A stretch of 64,000 nucleotides of DNA from Synechococcus sp. ATX 2A4. Lineage in GTDB: Bacteria > Cyanobacteriota > Cyanobacteriia > PCC-6307 > Cyanobiaceae. The stretch lies in contig NZ_JAGQCV010000010.1 of assembly GCF_024346375.1 (NCBI RefSeq), forward strand, positions 60,658-124,657. Direction: 5' to 3'. The notes under the pieces are model-generated. The model made no database searches, was not told the DNA's origin, and worked only from the letters and a program-made list of their open reading frames with translations. Shown one piece after another: positions 26,072 through 33,133 of the stretch; within the stretch, counting starts at the first letter, position 1; each line of letters opens with the position of its first letter. The position numbers were made by a program, and so were the translations under genes.

Positions 26072-26728
26072 ATGACCGCTGTCCCTGCCCCTCTGCTCGA
26101 GCGCCTGGCTGGCATCCCCGCCATGGGCCCGGGCCGCCGTCGCCTGGTGCTGTTGTGGCCCCAGCTCGGTGATTTCGACAGCCTCGAATACGCCCAGGCA
26201 CTGGTGCCCGCCTTGCCACGGCTGCAGGCCGCCGGCATCGAAGTGCTCGCCATCGGCATCAGCCATGGCCCCGGCCGTGAGCGCTTCTGCGCGTTCACCG
26301 GCTTCCCCCCAGAGCGCCTGTTGGTGGATTCCGACCCTCGGCTGCACCGCGCCCTAGGCCTGGCGGAGGGTTTGGGGGCCAGTGCCGGCCCCTGGCCTGG
26401 CCTGCTGTTGATGTGCGCCGGGATCAGCTCACCGGGCACGCTGGCGGAGGTGCTGCGCGGCTACACCGGCGACGGCCGCACACCGCTGCGGCCCTTTGAG
26501 CTGGCCACCACCCGGCTGCGCAACATGATTGAGGTGCTGGGCCACTGGCGCACCTACGTCCCCCGCGACGACTTCCTCACCCAGCGCGGTGGCACCTTCT
26601 TGATCGACGCCGACGACTGTCTGCTCGCCGTGCACCGCGATCCGGGCCTGCTGGGCTTCTCGGCCACCATGCACCGGCCGCTGGAGTTTCTCGAGCCCTT
26701 CCTCGGCGGGGAATCGCTCAGGGGTTGA
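26072..26728 (+). CDS. AhpC/TSA-type (PRXL2-like) protein lacking the catalytic cysteine motif
   Basis: The 218-residue protein has a thioredoxin-fold layout like the AhpC/TSA_2 (PRXL2) group: LVLLWPQLGDFDSLEYAQ, then GIEVLAIGISHGPGRERFCAFTGFPPERLLVDSDPRLHRALGL, and a late GGTFLIDADDCLLAVHRD. In active relatives the first block carries a C-x-x-C or single Cys after the first strand; here it reads GDFDSLEY. Peroxidase or disulfide activity by the standard route is therefore unlikely. Remaining cysteines are scattered (about positions 73, 115 and 183). Confidence 0.6.
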   Translation: MTAVPAPLLERLAGIPAMGPGRRRLVLLWPQLGDFDSLEYAQALVPALPRLQAAGIEVLAIGISHGPGRERFCAFTGFPPERLLVDSDPRLHRALGLAEGLGASAGPWPGLLLMCAGISSPGTLAEVLRGYTGDGRTPLRPFELATTRLRNMIEVLGHWRTYVPRDDFLTQRGGTFLIDADDCLLAVHRDPGLLGFSATMHRPLEFLEPFLGGESLRG

Positions 26729-26752
26729 GCGCGTTCTGGCTGAGCAAGCCGT

Positions 26753-27322
26753 TCAGGTATTGAGCGCTTCGCACCGCCAGCCGGTGGCTTCCCGCCAGCG
26801 CTGGCGGCGGTGCGGTGTGCCGGTGAGCTCCAGCAGCTCCACCTGCTCCACATGAACGCGCAACAACAGAAAGTGGGGCGGCAGCGGCGTGCCATCGGCC
26901 AGTTCGCTGGGGAATGCCGCTGCCGGATCGAGCGCCTGCCCCGGCGCCGGCCAGCCCCACAGCGCCCGCCCCGCCGGGCTCAGCTGGAGCCAGTGCCGTT
27001 CGCGCGCCGCCAGCAGGTCTGCGCCGTCCAGCCGCTCCAGGTGCCCGCGCAGCCGGAACTGGCTGCCGGCTTTCGGCAGCAGCCAGCAAAGTTCCACCGC
27101 CGGCTGCGCCGCCAGTTCTTCGGCTTTGGAGCTGCGCCCATCGCTGAGCAGATCCAGCCGCACCGCATCCGCCCAGCCACGGAACACCAGCGTGCGCACC
27201 CGCGGCGTGCCATCGGTGCCCACGCTGGCCAGCTGCAGCCAGCGCGCCCCCGGCGAACGGCCCTCCCGCTGCCGTGCGCCGCGCAGCAACACGCGCCAAT
27301 CGGGAAGGGCGTTGGCGCTCAA
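26753..27322 (-). CDS. pyridoxamine-phosphate-oxidase-like FMN-binding protein (Alr4036 type)
   Basis: The 189-residue protein begins SANALPDWRVLLRGARQREG and has the PPOX barrel pattern: WLQLASVGTDGTPRVRTLVFRGW, LDLLSDGRSSKAEELAAQP and a C-terminal HRRQRWR. It is the Alr4036-type class of flavin split-barrel proteins, which is not the vitamin B6 enzyme itself. The start is TTG 27322, whose TTGA overlaps the stop of the upstream gene by 4 bp; this coupling is the main reason for choosing it over longer frames. Confidence 0.82.
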   Translation of the reverse strand: MSANALPDWRVLLRGARQREGRSPGARWLQLASVGTDGTPRVRTLVFRGWADAVRLDLLSDGRSSKAEELAAQPAVELCWLLPKAGSQFRLRGHLERLDGADLLAARERHWLQLSPAGRALWGWPAPGQALDPAAAFPSELADGTPLPPHFLLLRVHVEQVELLELTGTPHRRQRWREATGWRCEALNT

Positions 27323-27786
27323 GCGGCGCGCTCGCAGGCGTAGCTGGTCACGCCTCCCTGGCGCAGTTGGAAGCGGGGCGCCGCCGGGTCCTCCAGGCTC
27401 CACCACCACTTGCCGTCGGTGTAGCTGGGGGCGCCGGCATTGTTGGTGCGCGGCAGTTGCAGCGTCACGCCGCGCCATTGCAGCACCACGAAGGCGCCCG
27501 GCACCGTGCCTGCCGCCGTGTTGGGAATGCCGATGGCATCGACAGCGCCGTTATCGGCCAGGGCCAGCAGCGGCTCCCCATCGCAGCGGTAAGCCACAGG
27601 GATTGCCGCCAGCGCAGGGGCGGGTGGCACCAGCAGCAGCAGCAGGGCCAGCGCGGTGGCCAGCGCGGCGTGCCCGGCAGGGGCGAACCAGCGCTGGGCC
27701 CCTGGCTTGGCTGGGAGCCGCAGCTGTTGCACCAGGGCCCGCGGCCGGAGGATCGAGGACATGGGCGGCAGGCGGGGTTCAGCCAT
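27319..27786 (-). CDS. exported MliC-like (lysozyme-inhibitor-fold) protein
   Basis: The 155-residue protein has a signal or anchor helix (about residues 38-60) and a mature domain starting VAYRCDGEPLLALA. A later SYTDGKWWWSLEDP resembles the Y-x-D-G-x-x-x-W motif of MliC/PliC lysozyme inhibitors, as does the Cys near the start and another in the last residues (SYACERAA). The inhibitory loop is not clearly conserved, so the fold is more certain than the function. ATG 27786 overlaps the end of the renalase-like gene by 8 bp. Confidence 0.55.
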   Translation of the reverse strand: MAEPRLPPMSSILRPRALVQQLRLPAKPGAQRWFAPAGHAALATALALLLLLVPPAPALAAIPVAYRCDGEPLLALADNGAVDAIGIPNTAAGTVPGAFVVLQWRGVTLQLPRTNNAGAPSYTDGKWWWSLEDPAAPRFQLRQGGVTSYACERAA

Positions 27787-29038
27787 GTTCTTGTGTTCCC
27801 TGAGCCGCCGAGTGCACCCCTGCCGCGCCAGGGGCGCGCAACAGCTCCACCAGGCGCTCGGCCAGAAGTTCAGCGCTGCGCCAGGCCCCTTCAGCGCGGC
27901 CGAATCCGGGCCCGGCCAGGTAGTCGCCGCAGAATGCCAGGCGGCTGCGGGCACAGACGCTCAAGGCCACAGGCAACCCCTCGCCGCGGGGGAAGGCGGC
28001 GCCCCAGCGCATCAGTTGCCGCTCCCCAGGCGGCGGCTGGCCGTGGGCATCGGGCAGCCAGGTGGCCAGCGCGGCCTGCACCGCGGCCGTGAGGTGCGCG
28101 ATCAGGGCTTGCTCGCGCTCCGGATCGGGTCTCACCCCCGGCAGCCGCGCAGCGGCGGAGCCCGACCCCACCGTCTGCAGATGGTCGGCGGCGAGCGCCG
28201 CGCTGGAGTGGGCCACCACAGCGCAGCGGCCCTGGGCGCCGGGCTGGATCGACACACGCCACAGGCCCCAGCGGCGCTGGGCGCCGGCATCAAACTCCAG
28301 CAGGCGGAACGGCAGGGCCAGCCAGGGGGCCGCCGCTGTCCCCTCCAGCAGCCAGATCAGGTTGCTGTGGGGCTCGGCGCCCAGCGCGGCGATCGTCTGC
28401 AATGCCGCCGCCAGTTCCGGATCGCTGGCCGCCACCGCCGCCAGCGGGGCGGGTGCAGCGCCCAGCAGAGCCTGGCCGCGCGGATGCACCAGCAGGGTGC
28501 CGCTCAGCACCAGCCAATCGGCGTCGGCCATGTGTTCACCGGCGCGGCCGAGCAAGCGCCAGCCGCCGCCGGCAAGCGGCTCCAGGCGCTGGACCAATTG
28601 CGAGCTGTGCAACGTGCAGCCGGCACCAGCCAAGGCCAGGAACCCTCGGCACACCTGCTCCATGCCGCCACGGCCGCGGTAGCGGCTGCCCTGCAGCAAC
28701 GGCTCCGCCCCGATCGGCTGCAGGGCGCCGCTGGCATCGAGTCGGGCGCAGGGTTCCAGCCAGGGTTCGATCCAGCCGCCCGCCAGCAAGGGCGCCAGCA
28801 GCGCAGGCGGCGGTTCGGTGCAGACATTGATCAGCGGGGCGCCGTGGTCCGCCCGCTGCTGCGGATCACGGCGGGAGTGGCGGGTGCTGGCACGGCCGCC
28901 GGGTCCGCGCCCGGCTTCCCAGAGGCTGATCGGTGCCGGCCAGCCCCGCCGCAGCAACTGGGCAGCGAAGGCGCAACCGGCAAGCCCCGCGCCGATCACA
29001 GCCAGCCGGGGGTGCGGTGCGGACGCCTCAGGGGGCAT
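27779..29038 (-). CDS. renalase-like FAD-dependent oxidoreductase
   Basis: The 419-residue protein opens with the Rossmann FAD motif (LAVIGAGLAGCAFAAQLL) followed by WEAGRGPGGRAST, and closes with a second FAD motif (RSRLAFCGDYLAGPGFGRAEGAWRSA). Bacterial renalases oxidise isomeric dihydronicotinamides to NAD(P)+, and many cyanobacteria carry one. The substrate for this copy is unproven. Its ATG overlaps the end of the upstream 60-residue gene by 11 bp and its end overlaps the MliC-like gene, giving a four-gene unit. Confidence 0.85.
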   Translation of the reverse strand: MPPEASAPHPRLAVIGAGLAGCAFAAQLLRRGWPAPISLWEAGRGPGGRASTRHSRRDPQQRADHGAPLINVCTEPPPALLAPLLAGGWIEPWLEPCARLDASGALQPIGAEPLLQGSRYRGRGGMEQVCRGFLALAGAGCTLHSSQLVQRLEPLAGGGWRLLGRAGEHMADADWLVLSGTLLVHPRGQALLGAAPAPLAAVAASDPELAAALQTIAALGAEPHSNLIWLLEGTAAAPWLALPFRLLEFDAGAQRRWGLWRVSIQPGAQGRCAVVAHSSAALAADHLQTVGSGSAAARLPGVRPDPEREQALIAHLTAAVQAALATWLPDAHGQPPPGERQLMRWGAAFPRGEGLPVALSVCARSRLAFCGDYLAGPGFGRAEGAWRSAELLAERLVELLRAPGAAGVHSAAQGTQEHG

Positions 29039-29210
29039 GGACGCGCAGCAGTTCAGCGCCGTAGTCCTCGCTGAACATGGCCTGAAGTTGCCAGGCCTCC
29101 AGCAGGGTTTTGGCGATGGAGCGGAGAGCCTCGATGTCGTCGCAGCTGTCGATGGTGTGCGAATGCAGCGCCACCGTGAACTCGCGATCGATGGAGAGGG
29201 GAGAGGTCAC
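29028..29210 (-). CDS. 60-residue conserved-looking protein of unknown function
   Basis: The protein reads MTSPLSIDREFTVALHSHTI, then DSCDDIEALRSIAKTLLEAW and QLQAMFSEDYGAELLRVHAP. It should form two helices. Its size and the R/Q-E-F plus later L-x-x-A pattern faintly recall NblA-type two-helix proteins, but I do not claim homology. The start is GTG at 29210, directly preceded by an 18-bp palindrome (29217-29234). Its end overlaps the renalase-like gene by 11 bp, which supports it being translated. Confidence 0.6.
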   Translation of the reverse strand: MTSPLSIDREFTVALHSHTIDSCDDIEALRSIAKTLLEAWQLQAMFSEDYGAELLRVHAP

Positions 29211-29216
29211 GGTGTT

Positions 29217-29234
29217 TTTGTAAAACGTTACAAA
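29217..29234. promoter_or_regulatory. 18-bp palindrome upstream of the 60-residue gene
   Basis: TTTGTAA-AACG-TTACAAA is a perfect 7-bp inverted repeat with a 4-nt centre. It lies 7-24 bp upstream of the GTG start, where a repressor would block transcription or initiation. The half-site spacing (GTA-N6-TAC) does not fit NtcA (GTA-N8-TAC). A second short inverted repeat (CAAAGC-CCGCT-GCTTTG, 29231-29247) adjoins it. Confidence 0.45.
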
Positions 29235-29321
29235 GCCCGCTGCTTTGCTGTGGTGCGGCTGTCCACCCCTCGTCCTACGAGGCGCCCTCCACGTCTACGG
29301 CCCTCCTCCTCGCCACCAGCG

Positions 29322-29798
29322 TCACCAGGTGACGCCGTGCAGCTTCGGTAACGGTGCCGTCTGGCTGGTGACGGCGTAGAGCTGCGGGATGTCGTGGCTG
29401 TTGTAGACGCGGAATTCACGCACCAGTGAGGCCCCTTGCTCGCGCACCGCCTGGTTCAGCACCAGCGAGCCATCCGGGTCGGACACCGAGCGGTGGAAGG
29501 TGCCGGGCGGGATGCGCAGGATGTCGCCGCCGGTGTCGAGCCGCACGATGTGAAACGGGTAGTTCCAGCCCAGGTTCACCAGGAAGAAGGTGCGCCCGCC
29601 GTGCATGGCCAGCAGGTTGTCTTCCTGATGGGGATGCAGATAGAACTGCCACGAACCGCTGGCGGGGTCGTCGGGGGGGCTCACGGCCGGCCCGGTGTGC
29701 ACCACCAGATCGCGCGCATTTGAGGTGGGCACCGTGATATCGAAGAACCGGACCGCCGGGGTATCGCGAAACTTCTCATAAGGGATCAGCTCGAACAT
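29322..29798 (-). CDS. cupin-fold protein of unknown function
   Basis: The 158-residue protein begins MFELIPYEKFRDTP and includes WQFYLHPHQEDNLLAMHGGR and GGDILRIPPGTFHRSVSDPDG. The His-x-His-x5-Leu and P-P-x-T-x-H-R pattern fits a cupin barrel of the sugar-epimerase/dioxygenase kind, with possible metal ligands H in HPHQE and H in TFHRS. ATG 29798 was preferred to a longer frame from 29861 because the upstream residues are Pro/Arg-rich and unconserved-looking. It diverges from the CsgG-like gene. Confidence 0.7.
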   Translation of the reverse strand: MFELIPYEKFRDTPAVRFFDITVPTSNARDLVVHTGPAVSPPDDPASGSWQFYLHPHQEDNLLAMHGGRTFFLVNLGWNYPFHIVRLDTGGDILRIPPGTFHRSVSDPDGSLVLNQAVREQGASLVREFRVYNSHDIPQLYAVTSQTAPLPKLHGVTW

Positions 29799-30002
29799 CG
29801 GCGCCGGCCTGGGCGAGCGATGCGGGCCCTTGGGCAGAGCGGTTGCGGTCATTGGGGCCACACCGGGCGGGACCGGTGTCGGACGGTGGTCTACCTAAAC
29901 GATCATCACACTCAGTCGAATGTCCCAACCGCTACGAAACTCTGTTTTGCAGCTGAAAACCGTTCCGGTTGTTTGAATGTCCCCCTGAGCTTTCCCCGTT
30001 GC

Positions 30003-30890
30003 ATGACCCGTCGCTCCCGCCTGTCTGCACCCCTCGCCTCCGCCGCTCTTTCCCTGGCCCTCGGCGCGGCTGGCCTGCTGACGCCGCTGCTGGCTGCCCC
30101 GGGCCTGGCCCAGAGCCAGCGCCCGGCCCCCCGTCCCGCCAGCCGCCCCACGGTGTCGGTGCCGGCCTTCAAGAACACGGTCACCCAGCAGACCTGGTGG
30201 TGGCAGGGGCCGGTGGCAGAGGATCTGGCGGCGGCGCTCGCCAATGAGCTGCAGGCCACCGGCACCCTGCAGGTGGTGGAGCGCTCCAACCTCAAGGAGG
30301 TGCTCTCCGAGCAGGAGCTCACCGCGCTGGGCATCGTGCGCAAGGGCCCCAACGCCGCCCAGCAGGGCCAGATGACCGGCGCCCGCTACATCGTGCTGGG
30401 CACCGTCACCTCCTACGACTCCAACGTGGAGAGCAAGACCTCCGGCAGCAATTTCGGTCTGCTGGGGTTCGGCAAGCAGCAGCAGCAGGCTGAAACCCGC
30501 GACTACGTCGCCATCGATGTGCGCGTGGTGGACAGCAGCACCGGCGAGGTGGTGGGGCGCCGCACCGTGGAGGGCCGCGCCACCAACACCGCCGAGGCTG
30601 GCTCCCAGGGCGTGAGCCTGTTGCCGGCCGCTGGCCTGGCCCTGCTGCTGGCTCCCAACATGGGCCGTACCGGCCAGGTGCTCACCGGCGCCGCCGGCAC
30701 GCTCAACTTCGGCTCCAACCAGGCGGCCACCCAGCGCACGCCTGCCGCCAAGGCCCTGCGCGCCGCCCTGATCGATGCCTCCAGCTACGTGAGCTGCCTG
30801 CTCACCCCCACCGATGGCTGCATGGAAGCCTTCGAGGCCCAGGACCGCCAGCGGCGCGAGCGCACCCGTGGCGTGCTCCAGCTCGACTGA
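30003..30890 (+). CDS. CsgG/curli-assembly-like exported protein
   Basis: The 295-residue protein has a signal peptide (about residues 1-37, ending PGLAQ) and a CsgG-like domain: VSVPAFKNTVTQQTWWW, ALANELQATGTLQVVERSNLKEVLSEQELTALGIV and GARYIVLGTVTSYD. Downstream are Gln-rich and Gly-rich stretches and a C-terminal SYVSCLLTPTDGCMEAFEAQDRQR. True CsgG is a lipoprotein pore for curli secretion; no lipobox is seen here and no curli genes are adjacent, so an outer-envelope role is inferred only. Confidence 0.75.
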   Translation: MTRRSRLSAPLASAALSLALGAAGLLTPLLAAPGLAQSQRPAPRPASRPTVSVPAFKNTVTQQTWWWQGPVAEDLAAALANELQATGTLQVVERSNLKEVLSEQELTALGIVRKGPNAAQQGQMTGARYIVLGTVTSYDSNVESKTSGSNFGLLGFGKQQQQAETRDYVAIDVRVVDSSTGEVVGRRTVEGRATNTAEAGSQGVSLLPAAGLALLLAPNMGRTGQVLTGAAGTLNFGSNQAATQRTPAAKALRAALIDASSYVSCLLTPTDGCMEAFEAQDRQRRERTRGVLQLD

Positions 30891-30935
30891 GCGCCGTAGG
30901 CCAGCCGGGCGTACCTCCGCGCCGGGCTCCGCCGC

Positions 30936-31772
30936 TCAGAAGGGGATCGGCATGTCCACGGCGGCCGGCACTGGGGCGCAGCCGGCTACCCGCTCCTCCA
31001 CCACCTGGCCCACCACCACAATCGACGGTGACTGGAACCCCTCCGCCGCCACCCGCGCCGCCAGGCTGCCGAGGTCGGCGATCAGCTGGCGCTGGCCGCT
31101 CACGGTGCCCTGCTGGATCACGGCGGCGGGGGTGGTGGCCGCCAGGCCGCCTGCCATCAGTTCCTCGCAGATGCGCGGCAGGTTGTGCAGGCCCATGTAG
31201 ATGACCAGGCCGTCACTGCAGCGGGCCAGGCCGCGCCAGTCCACCCCGGGGCGCCCCTTGTCGATTTCCTCGTGCCCCGTCACGAAGGTGACGCTGGAGC
31301 CCGCCCGCCGATGGGTGACCGGAATGCCTGCATAGGCCGGCGCCGCGATGCCGGCGGTGACCCCCGGCACCACTTCCACCGCCACGCCATGGCGGGCCAG
31401 GTGGGCCGCTTCCTCCCCGCCCCGGCCGAACAGGAACGGATCGCCTCCTTTCAGCCGCACCACCAGCCGGTGCCGCCGGGCCAGCTCCACCAGCACGGCG
31501 TTGGTGCTCGGCTGCGGCACGGAATGGTGCCCGCGCCGCTTGCCCACGAAGTGGTGCTCACAACCGGCCGGTGGCAGGTCGAGCAGGGCCTTGGGCACCA
31601 GGGAGTCGTAGACGAGGGCATCGCATTGGCTCAGCAGCCGGTGGGCCTTGAGCGTGAGCAACTCGGGATCGCCCGGCCCAGCCCCCACCAGATACACCTT
31701 TCCGTTGACAGGAGCACCAGCGTCAGACCCGTTGTCAGCAGAGGTGTCATCCGGCACGGCTGCGTTGGTCAT
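30936..31772 (-). CDS. cobA: uroporphyrinogen-III C-methyltransferase
   Basis: The enzyme methylates uroporphyrinogen III twice with SAM to precorrin-2, the branch point to siroheme and cobalamin. The 278-residue protein has VYLVGAGPGDPELLTLKA near residue 27, VVRLKGGDPFLFGRGGEE and a C-terminal PSIVVVGQVV. The ATG at 31772 overlaps the CbiX-fusion gene by 4 bp. Being next to the chelatase and nirA, it most likely supplies siroheme for nitrite reductase. It carries no CysG dehydrogenase domain. Confidence 0.95.
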   Translation of the reverse strand: MTNAAVPDDTSADNGSDAGAPVNGKVYLVGAGPGDPELLTLKAHRLLSQCDALVYDSLVPKALLDLPPAGCEHHFVGKRRGHHSVPQPSTNAVLVELARRHRLVVRLKGGDPFLFGRGGEEAAHLARHGVAVEVVPGVTAGIAAPAYAGIPVTHRRAGSSVTFVTGHEEIDKGRPGVDWRGLARCSDGLVIYMGLHNLPRICEELMAGGLAATTPAAVIQQGTVSGQRQLIADLGSLAARVAAEGFQSPSIVVVGQVVEERVAGCAPVPAAVDMPIPF

Positions 31773-33064
31773 GGCAGCGCCGCCAGCTGCTCCAGCAGCA
31801 CCCGCTGCAGGCGCGGCCGTTGCAGCAAGGGGGGGCCGAGCTCCAGCGGCAGGCTGTCCGTGAGGCGGTTGGCGGCCAGGGCCAGGGCAAGGACAGGGCT
31901 GCGGATCGCCAGTTGGAGCTCCTGCGGATCTGGCGCACTGTATGAAGCGGGACGGCAACCGGCACCGGTGATCCTGCTCAGGTGTTGCAGGTAGCGCTGG
32001 CCCAGCGCCCCATCGAGGGGGTGATGCAGCAGCAGCGGTGGCGCCGCCGCTCCCCGCGCCAGCTCCTGCACTTCCTGCGTCAGGGCCTGCTGCCAGCTGC
32101 GCCAGGCCCCCAGAAACGGCAGCCGGCGCAGCGGGCCCGCCTGACGCCAGTGGTCGGCGATCGCCGGCAGGTCGTGCCGCACATGACCGCCGGGCACCAG
32201 GAACAGGGGCACCAGCGTGGCGCCCTCCGGCCCCTCCGGCCGCGGTGGCAGCGGCGCGTGGGGCGACCCCTTCGCTGCGGTGAGAGCCAGCAGCCGCACG
32301 CTGGCGCCGCGCCGTTGCTCGAGTGTGTCGCGCAGCGCCAGCAGGTCGTCTGGGATCAGGCCGCCGCTGCGGCCGTGCACCAGCAACAGCAGGGGGCTGG
32401 GCGGCAGGGCGTGCAGGCGTCGTTGCCGCCGCGCCGCCACGGCCGGATCGAGCCGCTCGGCCGCCAGGCCCAGCAGCAGCGCGCGCGCCTGGGGCAGGCG
32501 GGCCAGCAGGTCGACGGCATCGGCGGCCAACTGGGGATCGAGGTCGGCCGCCAGCTGCGTGAGCGTGCGGCGCAACGCCGGCAGTGGCCAACTGGACAGG
32601 CCCACCGCCAGCCCTTCGAGCGCCGCACGCCGGAGTGCCGCCGCCCCTGGCGCCAGCGCCAGCCGGCTGAGCAGGGCGGCATCGGCGGGATCCCGCTGGT
32701 GGCCGAGCAGCGGCAACAGCAGCGGTGCCTGCTGGGGAGCGCGCATCAGGGCCTGGCGCAGCAGCTCGGCGCAGCTGGCTTCGCGCCACCGACCGATCCG
32801 CTCGCCCAGGGTGGGATCGGGCGGATCCTGCTGCAACCACCAGGCGAGCAGTCGGGGCGCGCTGCTGGAATCCACCCGCTCGGCCAGCACGGTGAGCAGG
32901 TCGGTCTCGGCGGGCACGCTGCCCTCTTCCAGTGCCGTGAGCCAGGGGGCCAGCTCCAGCTGCGGCCGGCGCCGGAGGTGCTGCAGCCACGGCCAGCGGC
33001 CGGGATCACCCGGCGGCGGCAGCTGGGCCGGGTCTCCGGTCGGATCGCCGTCGCGACGCAGCAT
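31769..33064 (-). CDS. sirohydrochlorin chelatase (CbiX-like) with N-terminal helical-repeat domain
   Basis: The C-terminal half (about residues 225-400) matches CbiX chelatases: LLLLVHGRSGG with a catalytic His, and VPLFLVPGGHVRHDLPAI with the second His. The 220-residue N-terminal half is built from repeated helical pairs (LLRQALMRAPQQAPLLLPLLGHQRDPADAALLSRL), as in HEAT-like scaffolds. In CbiX the usual motif is HGSR; here it is HGRS, a minor swap. It would insert Fe(2+) into sirohydrochlorin for siroheme. It sits 69 bp downstream of nirA on the same strand and overlaps cobA by 4 bp, which fits the nitrite-reductase cofactor role. Confidence 0.78.
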   Translation of the reverse strand: MLRRDGDPTGDPAQLPPPGDPGRWPWLQHLRRRPQLELAPWLTALEEGSVPAETDLLTVLAERVDSSSAPRLLAWWLQQDPPDPTLGERIGRWREASCAELLRQALMRAPQQAPLLLPLLGHQRDPADAALLSRLALAPGAAALRRAALEGLAVGLSSWPLPALRRTLTQLAADLDPQLAADAVDLLARLPQARALLLGLAAERLDPAVAARRQRRLHALPPSPLLLLVHGRSGGLIPDDLLALRDTLEQRRGASVRLLALTAAKGSPHAPLPPRPEGPEGATLVPLFLVPGGHVRHDLPAIADHWRQAGPLRRLPFLGAWRSWQQALTQEVQELARGAAAPPLLLHHPLDGALGQRYLQHLSRITGAGCRPASYSAPDPQELQLAIRSPVLALALAANRLTDSLPLELGPPLLQRPRLQRVLLEQLAALP

Positions 33065-33133
33065 CGGGTTCGCGCTGGCTGGCAGGCTGGCTGTTCTAGC
33101 AATCAGGAGCCTGCGCCACCGGCCCGCTGGGGA

